NCBI GenBank assembly: GCA_964636885.1
Contig: CAZWVA010000047.1
Location: 1-22,305 of the forward strand
Reading direction: 5' to 3'
DNA: 22,305 nt
From: CAZWVA01 sp964636885
Lineage (GTDB): Bacteria; Desulfobacterota_D; UBA1144; Nemesobacterales; CSP1-2
Position numbers and translations under genes: made by a program. The notes below the pieces were generated by a model, which made no database searches, was not told the origin of the DNA, and saw nothing but the letters and a program-made list of their open reading frames with translations. Positions 1 to 7,562 of the stretch are shown one piece after another; the first letter of the stretch is position 1, and every line of letters starts with the position of its first letter.

Positions 1-504
1 GAGATCTCGGATGCTCTATCTCTAAATCTCGGTGGGTCTTTTGCCACCGGTTCTAACGGCACAGAACGTGGGAACCGATCAAACCTCTATGGTGTGGATT
101 TGTTCCTAAAATACCGTCCTTTAAGAGACAATCCATACCAGGAAGCTTGGCTACAGTCTGAGTTTATCTACAGACAAGCTGAAACGCCCGACGGTAACTT
201 AGACGACTGGGGAGCATACGGACAGCTTATTTATCGTTTTGCAAAGAGGTGGAATGCAGGGGTTAGATTTGATTTTGTAGATACCAATGACCCGATTTCG
301 CCACTGGCAGGAGATGAGGAAGGAGCGCTCGGTCTTCTGGGAAAGGAGCTTCGCTACACTGCCGCGCTTACGTTTAATCCGACAGAGTTTTCCAGGATAC
401 GACTCGAGTACCAATTTGACGATCCTGACTTTAGAAACAGCTTCCATGCCGTTTTTCTTCAATTCCAATACTCAATCGGCGCTCACGGAGCGCATCCGTT
501 TTAA
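1..504 (+). CDS. Outer-membrane beta-barrel protein, C-terminal part (5' end outside window)
   Basis: The frame is open from the first base, so the visible 167 codons are only the C-terminal part. The sequence alternates polar and hydrophobic residues in barrel-strand fashion (for example LFLKYRPL, AYGQLIYRF, AGVRFDFV, AALTFNP, RIRLEYQF, AVFLQFQYSI) and ends in Phe, as in the C-terminal beta-signal recognised by the BAM complex. The last residues, GAHGAHPF, contain two histidines. The gene lies 26 bp upstream of a ZnuA-type gene with no terminator seen between them, so a role as an outer-membrane channel or receptor for zinc (or a zinc complex) is inferred from context. It could be a TonB-dependent receptor or a porin-like barrel; the plug domain, if any, is outside the window. 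The family is not firmly recognised. Confidence 0.75.
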   Translation, partial: EISDALSLNLGGSFATGSNGTERGNRSNLYGVDLFLKYRPLRDNPYQEAWLQSEFIYRQAETPDGNLDDWGAYGQLIYRFAKRWNAGVRFDFVDTNDPISPLAGDEEGALGLLGKELRYTAALTFNPTEFSRIRLEYQFDDPDFRNSFHAVFLQFQYSIGAHGAHPF

Positions 505-530
505 CAAATTCAAGAAAGGAGGTAGGTCCG

Positions 531-1508
531 ATGTATAGGATCTTTCAACCAATTACGTTATCCGCTTTCCTAGTTTCGTTCGTAACCGCATTCTCATTCA
601 TCTCTGCTAGAGATGCTCTAGCGAAAGTAAGAGTGGTTAGTTCGCTTCCCACATTTGCGGAAATAGCAAAAGAAATAGGAGGAGATAAAATAGAAGTCAA
701 AAGCCTTGCAAAGGGCTACCAAGACCCACACTTTGTAGATGGAAAGCCGAGCTTTATCCTTGATTTGAATAAGGCCGACTTGCTGATTTATAACGGCTTG
801 GAATTAGAGATAGGCTGGCTTCCCCCACTCGTTACGGGGGCAAGGAACTCAAAAATCCTTCCGGGAAATACGGGCAACCTCGATTGTTCCACCCTGATTT
901 CAAATATCCTCGAAGTACCCACTAAAAAGATAGACCGGAGTATGGGAGATATTCATCCGGGTGGGAACCCTCACTATTGGCTCGATCCAAGAAACGGGAT
1001 TGCTGTTGCAAAGGGAATCGCAGGCAGATTAAAGGAAATAGACCCACAAAACACCTCCTATTACGATGACCGTCTAAATGATTTTGTCAAACGCCTCGGT
1101 GCAAAGATAAAGGAGTGGGAGGAAAAGCTCGCTCCTTACAGAGGGACAAAAATCGTTACGTATCACAAGGGCTGGGGTTACTTTTCCGATTGGGCTGGAT
1201 TTGATGAGGTAGGATATGTAGAACCAAAACCGGGAATCCCGCCTTCGCCCTCTTATGTGGTGGATCTGATCAGGAAGATACAAGGGATGAATGTAAAGCT
1301 CGTTATAGCAGAGTCCTTCTATCCCCAAAAGGTACCGGCCCTTATAGCCCAAAAGGCAGGAGCCTCATTTCTTGTCTTGCCCTCAGATGTGGGTGCGGCT
1401 GAAGGAATAGATACCTATTTCGACCTCTTTGATACGATTGTAGGCGAAATCACATCCAAATTGGGGGATATAACGACAAGGGCAGGTGATTTTAAGGAGT
1501 CGAGTTAA
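531..1508 (+). CDS. znuA: Zinc/manganese ABC transporter, periplasmic metal-binding protein (ZnuA/TroA family)
   Basis: This is a cluster A-I solute-binding protein that captures Zn2+ or Mn2+ in the periplasm for the ABC importer encoded by the next two genes. The 325-residue product begins with a signal peptide (about residues 1-31, ending DALA). Family landmarks are DPHFVDGKPS (His67), the ADLLIYNGLELE segment (residues 82-93), GGNPHYWLDP (His148), TYHKGWGYF (His212) and a late acidic residue (Asp286 or Glu261). These are candidates for the His3-Asp/Glu metal site. There is no long His-rich loop as in E. coli ZnuA; only a short DIHPGGNPH stretch is present. The ATG has a strong Shine-Dalgarno (AAGGAGG). 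Zinc versus manganese cannot be settled from sequence, but the His-ending barrel upstream favours zinc. Confidence 0.92.
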   Translation: MYRIFQPITLSAFLVSFVTAFSFISARDALAKVRVVSSLPTFAEIAKEIGGDKIEVKSLAKGYQDPHFVDGKPSFILDLNKADLLIYNGLELEIGWLPPLVTGARNSKILPGNTGNLDCSTLISNILEVPTKKIDRSMGDIHPGGNPHYWLDPRNGIAVAKGIAGRLKEIDPQNTSYYDDRLNDFVKRLGAKIKEWEEKLAPYRGTKIVTYHKGWGYFSDWAGFDEVGYVEPKPGIPPSPSYVVDLIRKIQGMNVKLVIAESFYPQKVPALIAQKAGASFLVLPSDVGAAEGIDTYFDLFDTIVGEITSKLGDITTRAGDFKESS

Positions 1509-1553
1509 CGGCAGGTACCTCCCGTTTAATCATACGGGGAAGGAGATAGACAA

Positions 1554-2333
1554 ATGGATCTACCTTTTCTTGTAAGGTTAGAGGATATAGCAATTGGGTA
1601 CGATAGGAGGGAACTCTTAAACTCTATAAACCTCTCCATCCAAAATGGACAGTTCTGGGGAATAATCGGTCCGAATGGAGGAGGGAAAACGACATTGCTG
1701 AAAACCATTGTGGGACTAATTCCACCTGTAGCAGGAAAAGTGTACTACAGGGAAGATAAGCCTTTGATATTTGGATACGTTCCTCAACGTGAAAACTTTG
1801 ATCGTATATTTCCAATCTCAGTTGCCGAGTTTGTGGCTATGGGAAGGTACATACGAATTCCCGCTGGCAGGCGGGTTAAAAAAGAAGACCAGAGGATCGT
1901 CATGGATTGCCTTGAAAAGGTTGAGATTCCCCATTTAAGGGACCGTCCGTTCAGGTCGCTTTCAGGAGGTGAGAGGCAACGTGCGCTTCTTGCCCATGCA
2001 CTTGCTGGCGAACCGGATATATTAATCCTCGATGAACCCACGGCATCAATGGATATTAAAGGCGAGACCGCAATTATGGAACTCATAGGAAGAATAAGGG
2101 AGAAAGACAAACTCACGGTCCTTATGGTGAGTCATTTTCTAAACACGATTGCCAGGTTCGCCGATCACATAGCCGTGGTTGATAAAGACAGCGGGATTTT
2201 CCGGGCAGGAGCCATAGGGGAGGTTTTCAGCGGTGAAATCCTAAGCCGTATATTTGGACTGAATGTAACCACAGAGTGGGTTGGGGGTAAGGTGCAAATA
2301 CAGGCAACGTTTGGAGAAAGGGATAGGGAATAA
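1554..2333 (+). CDS. znuC: Zinc/manganese ABC transporter, ATP-binding protein
   Basis: This is the cytoplasmic ATPase that powers the metal importer. All ABC signatures are present in the 259-residue product: Walker A GPNGGGKTT (residues 39-47), Q-loop at Gln78 (GYVPQ), signature LSGGERQR (136-143), Walker B ILILDEP (157-162) and the switch histidine His194 (VSHF). The ATG follows a GGAAGGAGAT ribosome site. It lies 45 bp after the binding-protein gene and 13 bp before the permease gene, which supports one transcript. The closest family is ZnuC/MntB/TroB (metal-type ABC ATPases). Nothing unusual is seen. Confidence 0.93.
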   Translation: MDLPFLVRLEDIAIGYDRRELLNSINLSIQNGQFWGIIGPNGGGKTTLLKTIVGLIPPVAGKVYYREDKPLIFGYVPQRENFDRIFPISVAEFVAMGRYIRIPAGRRVKKEDQRIVMDCLEKVEIPHLRDRPFRSLSGGERQRALLAHALAGEPDILILDEPTASMDIKGETAIMELIGRIREKDKLTVLMVSHFLNTIARFADHIAVVDKDSGIFRAGAIGEVFSGEILSRIFGLNVTTEWVGGKVQIQATFGERDRE

Positions 2334-2346
2334 CCAGGAGGCAATA

Positions 2347-3207
2347 ATGGACACCTCTTCATTTGAGGAGTTTATAAGAAGCTACTTTCTCTGGCGCGAT
2401 CCCATGATCGTCGGAGTCGTATCGGGGGCTATATGTGGATTTTTAGGAGTCTATGTGGTGCTACGCCGTATCGTTTTTGTAGGTGCGATGCTCTCTCAGG
2501 TCTCGAGCCTCGGTGTGGCTCTTGCCTTTTATATCCAGGGATTCTCCGTATTCGGCTCGCTCGGTTCTCTCATCGATCCCTTTGCATTATCTCTGGTTAT
2601 GACGGCGCTGGCCGCTTTATTCTTTGCTCTAAAGAGGGATTTCTTTCACATAAGTCAGGAGGGAGCAATAGGTTTTGGTTATCTGATCGCCTCTGGGGCC
2701 GTGGTGATTATCGGCAACCTGATCACGCATGAAGCACACGACATCGCCGATATCCTCTTTGGAAGCGCTGTGGTTGTAGATCCAAAGGAGGTTTACATAG
2801 TGCCTGTTGTGGCTTTTTTTTCAGCTCTCATTCACTGGATATTCTTTAAGGATTTTATATTCGTATCCTTCGACCCAGAAACGGCACAGCTATTTAAATA
2901 CCCGGTAAGGGTGTTAAATACGGCTCTATTACTCACGGTTGGGATTGTAATAGCAATTACAACAAGGGCCCTCGGGGCTTTGCCCGTCTTTGGTCTAACC
3001 GTTCTTCCCCCTCTCACAGCGCTTCTTTTAACCGAGAGGCTGAGGTTGGTTTTTACATTTTCGGTTTTAATTGGAGTCCTGTCAGCGGTGCTTGGTTATT
3101 ATTTTTCTTTTATCCTATCCCTTCCGACGGGAGCCTCCATAACCAGCTGTGCGTCTCTATTCTTTCTTCTCGGAATAGGTTGGCAGGAGATTAAACACCT
3201 GGTATAG
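2347..3207 (+). CDS. znuB: Zinc/manganese ABC transporter, permease (ABC-3 family)
   Basis: This is the integral membrane channel of the metal importer. The 286-residue product is a run of hydrophobic helices, roughly 7-8 transmembrane segments, with the ABC-3 family pattern GVYVVLRRIVFVGAMLSQVSSLG near the N-terminus and ALGALPVFGLTVLPPLTALLL in the second half. The frame is open upstream as far as 2281, but the ATG at 2347 is chosen because it is preceded by CCAGGAGG at good spacing and starts 13 bp after the ATPase stop, whereas the upstream ATG would overlap that gene by 53 bp. It ends the znu-type cluster; no hairpin terminator is evident in the AT-rich DNA that follows. Confidence 0.92.
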   Translation: MDTSSFEEFIRSYFLWRDPMIVGVVSGAICGFLGVYVVLRRIVFVGAMLSQVSSLGVALAFYIQGFSVFGSLGSLIDPFALSLVMTALAALFFALKRDFFHISQEGAIGFGYLIASGAVVIIGNLITHEAHDIADILFGSAVVVDPKEVYIVPVVAFFSALIHWIFFKDFIFVSFDPETAQLFKYPVRVLNTALLLTVGIVIAITTRALGALPVFGLTVLPPLTALLLTERLRLVFTFSVLIGVLSAVLGYYFSFILSLPTGASITSCASLFFLLGIGWQEIKHLV

Positions 3208-3400
3208 ACCAATATGATATACTAACTAACTTAAGTATTACTGGGTCTTAGAACTTAGGTAGTAGGATTTGTGGAAAAACTAGGCTTTGGACCAATTGAC
3301 TTTATATGTGGTTAAATTAATGATTTAGCCTATTATGCAGCGTATGATAAATGATGTTAACGGCTATAGAAAACCGTAAGACATCGAGGAGAAAGGCGAA
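3208..3400. other. AT-rich intergenic region, probable promoter of the sulfotransferase gene
   Basis: This 193-bp stretch carries no ORF I can support. It is AT-rich and holds several weak promoter-like hexamers: TTGACT at 3296-3301 with AATGAT 17 bp downstream, plus TATTAT (3331) and TATGAT (3343). None is a convincing pair on its own. No Rho-independent terminator is visible for the upstream metal-transport genes. Confidence 0.35.
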
Positions 3401-4024
3401 ATGAAACATCTATTTCAAAGGTTATTAAAAAACGGGGCCTCTCAGAGCTCAAGTCACGGCGTAATCACAGTGGTATCTGGTCTTCCCCGTTCGGGCACTT
3501 CAATGATGATGAAGATGCTTGAGGCCGGGGGACTGCCGGTTTTAACAGACAATGTACGGGAAGCCGACCCCGACAATCCCAAGGGGTACTACGAGTTTGA
3601 ACGAGTCAAGAAGCTCGATAAAGGCGATCAGGAATGGCTTGAAGAGGCCCAGGGAAAGGCCGTTAAGATAATCTCAGAACTCCTAAAATACCTCCCACCC
3701 AGATACAGATATAGAGTCATATTTATAAACAGGAAGATGGAGGAGATACTGGCCTCCCATAGGAAGATGTTAAAGAACCGTGGTGTATTTGAGGACGAGA
3801 TCCCCGACGAGGAGATGGCGCGGCTTTTTAACATACACCTAAAAAAAGTGGGGGATTGGCTTGAAGCTCAACCAAATATATCCGTACTGTACGTTGACTA
3901 CAATGAGCTTCTGGCAGAACCAACACCACAACTCCGTGAGATCAACCGCTTTCTGGGTAACAAGCTCGATGTGGAAAAGATGGCCGAGGTCGTTGACCCT
4001 ACCCTCTACCGCAATCGTGGATAG
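3401..4024 (+). CDS. Sulfotransferase-family protein (PAPS-binding P-loop fold)
   Basis: The 207-residue protein carries the 5'-phosphosulfate-binding loop typical of sulfotransferases, SGLPRSGTSMM (residues 26-36), near the N-terminus. It also has the conserved DNPKGYYEFE block of a widespread small bacterial sulfotransferase-like family, and VIFINRKMEEILASHRKML, which corresponds to the 3'-phosphate-binding helix region. It is shorter than classical sulfotransferases (about 250-300 residues), so the acceptor-binding part is reduced. The ATG is preceded by GAGGAGAAAGG. There is no glycan, capsule or sulfate-activation gene nearby to suggest a substrate, so it is annotated at family level only. 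It may transfer sulfate from PAPS to an unknown acceptor, or may have lost that activity. Confidence 0.8.
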   Translation: MKHLFQRLLKNGASQSSSHGVITVVSGLPRSGTSMMMKMLEAGGLPVLTDNVREADPDNPKGYYEFERVKKLDKGDQEWLEEAQGKAVKIISELLKYLPPRYRYRVIFINRKMEEILASHRKMLKNRGVFEDEIPDEEMARLFNIHLKKVGDWLEAQPNISVLYVDYNELLAEPTPQLREINRFLGNKLDVEKMAEVVDPTLYRNRG

Positions 4025-4080
4025 GGAAGAGAGAGCAAAACCATGTACTCTTATAAACCACTTAATCGCCAACCGTAAAT

Positions 4081-4749
4081 ATGTGTGGACGATACACGCA
4101 GACCGTAGACCTTGAAACCCTGAAGGATCGTTTCGGGTTCGTTACAAGGGGGGTCACACTTGGGCCAAGATACAATATAGCTCCCACACAGGAAGCACCC
4201 GTAGTCGTTAAGGAGGACTCCAGAATCCTCAAGATGATGAGATGGGGTCTTGTGCCATACTGGGCAAAGGACGAATCCATAGGGTACAGGATGATAAACG
4301 CGAGGGCGGAGACCATTGCTCAAAAACCCAGCTTCAAAAAACCATTTAAAGAGAGGCGGTGTCTCGTCCTGGCAGACGGATTCTACGAATGGAAAAAGAC
4401 AGAGAGGAAGGGCCTTAAGATCCCCATGCGCTTTGTGCTTAAGAGTCGGATGCCGTTTGCCTTTGCAGGCCTATGGGACGTATGGCAGAAGCCGGGTGGA
4501 GATAGGCTCCTTTCATTCACCATAATAACTACAGAGGCCAATGATCTTATGAGGCCTATTCATAATCGAATGCCCGTTATCCTCCATAGAGAGAACGAGG
4601 AACTATGGCTTGATCCTGAGTTAAAGGATTTTAATAAACTCGCTTCCCTTCTAACACCGTATCCATCCGATATGATGGAATCCTACGAGGTCGCTCCGCT
4701 CGTAAACTCTCCTAGAAACGATACCCCCGAATGTATAGAGCCAAAATAG
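4081..4749 (+). CDS. SRAP-domain abasic-site processing protein (YedK/HMCES family)
   Basis: SRAP proteins crosslink covalently to abasic sites in single-stranded DNA through Cys2 and so shield them from cleavage. The 222-residue product starts MCGRYTQ, putting the catalytic Cys at position 2 once Met is removed. The other conserved residues are in place: RYNIAPTQ (residues 30-37), WGLVPYWAKD (55-64), Asn73 in INARAET, Glu103 in DGFYEW and His161 in IHNRMPVIL. Having Cys at position 2 fixes the ATG at 4081 as the start, even though no Shine-Dalgarno precedes it. It lies 56 bp after the sulfotransferase gene. It is full length, with no sign of damage. Confidence 0.95.
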   Translation: MCGRYTQTVDLETLKDRFGFVTRGVTLGPRYNIAPTQEAPVVVKEDSRILKMMRWGLVPYWAKDESIGYRMINARAETIAQKPSFKKPFKERRCLVLADGFYEWKKTERKGLKIPMRFVLKSRMPFAFAGLWDVWQKPGGDRLLSFTIITTEANDLMRPIHNRMPVILHRENEELWLDPELKDFNKLASLLTPYPSDMMESYEVAPLVNSPRNDTPECIEPK

Positions 4750-4787
4750 ATCTCTAATGACCCTGGGGGCTTTCAAGCCTGTACTAC

Positions 4788-4815
4788 TTGACAAAACATT
4801 TAATATGCTTATCTT
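4788..4815 (+). promoter_or_regulatory. Candidate sigma-70-type promoter of the lysine-rich DksA-like gene
   Basis: A perfect -35 hexamer TTGACA lies at 4788-4793, followed after 16 bp by TATCTT (4810-4815, 4 of 6 consensus positions). This would start transcription near 4822, upstream of the GTG codon at 4854. The -10 is weak. Confidence 0.45.
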
Positions 4816-4853
4816 AATAATCCTCTGACTTAGAGAGCATAGGGTAAGTCGAA

Positions 4854-5423
4854 GTGGCAAAGATAAAAGAAAAGAAAACGGAGAAGAATAGGAAAAAGTA
4901 TAAAAAAGGACGGAAGTCTAAAAAGGATAGATCCCTAAAGAAAAAAACCCCCAAGCCCCATCCAAAAAGGGAAACATCAGGCGGAAAACAGAAAGGAGGC
5001 ACCTCATTGAAAATCCAGGACAAGAAAGCCGACGTGAAGGATGAACCTATAAAGAAACCCTCCGTAAAGAAACCCGATTGGAAAGACGAGATATACGAGA
5101 TGCTGGTTCAGATGAGGAAAGAGCTCTTAAGGGACGTCTCGAGATCCCTTAAAACCGAATCAGACCACCTGAAGTTCGATGTAGGCGACTTTTACGATCA
5201 CGCCTCAAGCGACAGGGATAGAGAGCTAGCCCTAATGATCACGGATAGGGAAAGGGATAAGCTCGTCCAGATAGATGAGGCTCTAAGGAGCATAGAAGAC
5301 GGGAGTTATGGAATCTGTGAGAGTTGCGGTGAGGAAATAGATCAAGACAGGTTAAAAGCCATGCCGTTTGCAAAGCTATGCCTTTCATGCAAGATAGACC
5401 TAGAAAGGCAGGGGAGTCTCTAA
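4854..5423 (+). CDS. DksA/TraR-family zinc-finger protein with lysine-rich N-terminal extension
   Basis: The C-terminal half matches DksA/TraR proteins: a coiled-coil region, then GDFYDHASS, where Asp112 and Asp115 align with the acidic coiled-coil tip of DksA, then RDRELAL and DRERDKL, and a zinc finger with Cys155, Cys158, Cys176 and Cys179 (C-x2-C-x17-C-x2-C). A role as an RNA-polymerase secondary-channel factor or general stress regulator is inferred from the family. The first 51 residues hold about 19 Lys and 4 Arg. The start is uncertain. GTG 4854 gives 189 residues and has a promoter upstream but a poor ribosome site. TTG 5007 gives 138 residues and has a perfect AAAGGAGG at good spacing. 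The stop overlaps the convergent mtnA stop by 4 bp. Confidence 0.85.
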   Translation: MAKIKEKKTEKNRKKYKKGRKSKKDRSLKKKTPKPHPKRETSGGKQKGGTSLKIQDKKADVKDEPIKKPSVKKPDWKDEIYEMLVQMRKELLRDVSRSLKTESDHLKFDVGDFYDHASSDRDRELALMITDRERDKLVQIDEALRSIEDGSYGICESCGEEIDQDRLKAMPFAKLCLSCKIDLERQGSL

Positions 5424-6457
5424 TCGAGCAGCGCTTTTAGCCCTTCAGAAAACGGTGCTCTAGCGATTCCCTTCTCGGTGACTATAGCAGTTATATTCTC
5501 GTTTGGTGTGATATCGAAGGCCGGGTTCAAGACCTTGACGTCTGGGGCGATTCTGTTTCCCAGAATATGTGTTACCTCTGTAGCATCACGCTCCTCAATC
5601 GGGATCGAAGCCCCCGATGGGCAGTTGTAATCGACAGTGGAAATAGGAGCTGCCACATAAAAGGGAATACCATGGAACTTCGCAAGAACGGAGATCGAAT
5701 ATGTCCCGATCTTATTCGCCACATCCCCATTTGAGGCGATCCTATCCGCACCCACTATAACGGCATCCACCATGCCCTTATCCATCACATACCCAACCAT
5801 GTTATCTGTAATCAGCGTAACGGGTATCCCATCCCTATCCAACTCCCATGCGGTAAGCCTTGCACCCTGTAGAAACGGTCTGGTTTCCGTAGCAATAACA
5901 CTTATGTTTTTTCCATCCTGAAAGGCCGCCCTAATAACCCCAAGCGCCGTACCATAACCGGCCGTTGCAAGGGCACCGGCGTTACAGTGTGTGAGGATTG
6001 AGGCCCCCTCACCTATCAATCGGGCTCCCAGACTTCCTATCCTCCTACATACCTCTATATCCTCCTCGTAGATCCTATTGGCCTCTTCTACCAACCCCTC
6101 CTTAATCGAGTCAATGTCCTTATCGTAGTTACGGTTTATCAGATCCGTCATCCTTTTTATAGCCCAAAAAAGGTTTACAGCAGTCGGCCTCGTCTTCGAG
6201 ATTATCGTCGAGATCTCCTTTAGCTCGGCGAGAAACTCCACTTTATTCCTTCTCTTACTCTTAACGGCTCCAAGTGCTATACCCATTGCAGCAGCAACCC
6301 CAATAGCAGGAGCCCCCCGAATGACCATGTTCCTTATAGCCCATGCCACATCCTCAAATGTGAGGCACTCAAAGTACGTCTCTTGGGTAGGCAATTTTCT
6401 TTGATCTATCATCAAGACCCTATCATCTTTCCATTCAATCGTTTTAAAAGATGACAT
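5420..6457 (-). CDS. mtnA: S-methyl-5-thioribose-1-phosphate isomerase
   Basis: MtnA isomerises 5-methylthioribose-1-phosphate to the ribulose form in the cytoplasm, a step in salvaging 5'-methylthioadenosine. The 345-residue protein has RGAPAIGVAAAMG (residues 48-60), TRPTAVNLFWA (89-99), catalytic Cys158 in THCNAGALAT and catalytic Asp238 in VGADRI, matching the usual Cys160/Asp240 pair, plus the ETRPFLQGARLTAWEL block. The ATG at 6457 is chosen because GGGGAGGT sits just upstream and it gives the normal family length. The open frame extends to 6532 but would then overlap prmA. It is 49 bp downstream of prmA, so probably co-transcribed. No other methionine-salvage gene is in the window. Confidence 0.96.
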   Translation of the reverse strand: MSSFKTIEWKDDRVLMIDQRKLPTQETYFECLTFEDVAWAIRNMVIRGAPAIGVAAAMGIALGAVKSKRRNKVEFLAELKEISTIISKTRPTAVNLFWAIKRMTDLINRNYDKDIDSIKEGLVEEANRIYEEDIEVCRRIGSLGARLIGEGASILTHCNAGALATAGYGTALGVIRAAFQDGKNISVIATETRPFLQGARLTAWELDRDGIPVTLITDNMVGYVMDKGMVDAVIVGADRIASNGDVANKIGTYSISVLAKFHGIPFYVAAPISTVDYNCPSGASIPIEERDATEVTHILGNRIAPDVKVLNPAFDITPNENITAIVTEKGIARAPFSEGLKALLD

Positions 6458-6506
6458 GATTACCTCCCCGCCTATCACGGTATGGAATCCGTTTTCAAAG
6501 TTTACT

Positions 6507-7394
6507 TTAGATGGCGTTTTTATCAACACCAAATATAAAGGCCATCCACTCGCCGTCCATAGTCTCCTTTTCGAGTATGAATCCTACACCCTCAAGACCG
6601 GAGATCACCTCGTTCCTCCGAGCATTGGAAACCCCTGACACGATGAGCCTGCCTCCTTCTTTCAACCTCGATCTGAGCTCTCCCCTTATAAGGAAAACCA
6701 CCTCAGCCGATATATTAACGACTATTAAATCGAATTCCCCTTTCACGCTATCTATATAACCGCAGAAGAGCCTTACCCTGTCGGAAACGGAGTTGTCCAC
6801 CGCATTTCGCTTTGCCTCTTTAACGGCTACGGGGTCTGTATCCAATCCTATAGCCTCACCCGCACCCAGCTTTACGGCCGAGATGGCAAGGATCCCGCTT
6901 CCACAACCCACGTCTAGGACCCTCTCAACCCTAGTATTTTGGAGTATCTCCTCAATAGCCCGAATGCAAAGCCTGGTCGTCTCATGATGCCCTGTCCCAA
7001 ATGCCATTGACGGGTTAATCTCGATCACTATTTCGTCATCCTTCGATACGTACTCTTCCCAAGGAGGCCTTATGACGACCCTCTCGCTTGCCCTTACGGT
7101 TTTTAGCACCTGCCTCCATACCTCCCAGCTCGAACGGTCTATCTCCTCGACCCTTATATCCCTTATGCTAATCCCAGAGAGGTTCTCCTCCAGGAAACCC
7201 GTATAGCTCTTTAAACCCTCCATAACCGGCCTTAGATCCGTCTCCCTTGGGAAGTAAGCGGAGATCTCTATAACGCCCTTATCCTCCAGTATGTCCTCCG
7301 CAACCCCCATGGAGTCGAGCCCGAGGAGAAAATCAGATACGAGGGATCTGGCCCCTTCCGAAACCTCAAGCGTTAGTCTTCTGAATTTGAACAT
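6507..7394 (-). CDS. prmA: Ribosomal protein L11 methyltransferase
   Basis: PrmA uses S-adenosylmethionine to methylate ribosomal protein L11. The 295-residue product has an N-terminal substrate-recognition region followed by a class I methyltransferase domain: INPSMAFGTGHHETT (residues 126-140, diagnostic of PrmA), motif I VLDVGCGSGILAIS (159-172), acidic Asp185 in IGLDTDP and NIS (227-229) in place of the commoner NIL. The ATG is preceded by GGAGAA at 8 nt. It is transcribed away from dksA; the 168-bp gap between them carries the dksA promoter and presumably the prmA promoter, for which I see no strong hexamers. The linkage with mtnA is probably an operon with no obvious functional tie beyond SAM metabolism. 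Confidence 0.95.
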   Translation of the reverse strand: MFKFRRLTLEVSEGARSLVSDFLLGLDSMGVAEDILEDKGVIEISAYFPRETDLRPVMEGLKSYTGFLEENLSGISIRDIRVEEIDRSSWEVWRQVLKTVRASERVVIRPPWEEYVSKDDEIVIEINPSMAFGTGHHETTRLCIRAIEEILQNTRVERVLDVGCGSGILAISAVKLGAGEAIGLDTDPVAVKEAKRNAVDNSVSDRVRLFCGYIDSVKGEFDLIVVNISAEVVFLIRGELRSRLKEGGRLIVSGVSNARRNEVISGLEGVGFILEKETMDGEWMAFIFGVDKNAI

Positions 7395-7525
7395 GGTTCA
7401 TTCTCCGTATGCAGGATAAGGCGTTATAGAATTTTAACCTACTTTCATAGCCAGAGGAAATCCAGAGGCAATCAAAACCCTTATTCACCGTACTTCCAAT
7501 ACGCTATAGGACACAAACCACCTCG

Positions 7526-7554
7526 TTTACAGGTAATTTCGTAGATGATATAAT
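7526..7554 (+). promoter_or_regulatory. dksA promoter (TTTACA-17-TATAAT), predicted leaderless start
   Basis: The -35 TTTACA (7526-7531, one mismatch to TTGACA), a 17-bp spacer and a perfect TATAAT (7549-7554) form the strongest promoter seen in the window. Only 8 bp separate the -10 from the dksA ATG at 7563, so transcription should start at or within a few bases of the start codon. Confidence 0.85.
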
Positions 7555-7562
7555 TTTATTTT

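Noticed and set aside
2281..2346. Upstream start for the znuB frame at 2281
   Set aside because: It lies inside znuC and has no ribosome site, while ATG 2347 has CCAGGAGG and matches the permease N-terminus.
5420..6532. Longer mtnA frame starting at 6532
   Set aside because: It would overlap the end of prmA by 26 bp and add residues absent from MtnA. The ATG at 6457 has a strong GGAGG and gives the family length and catalytic numbering.
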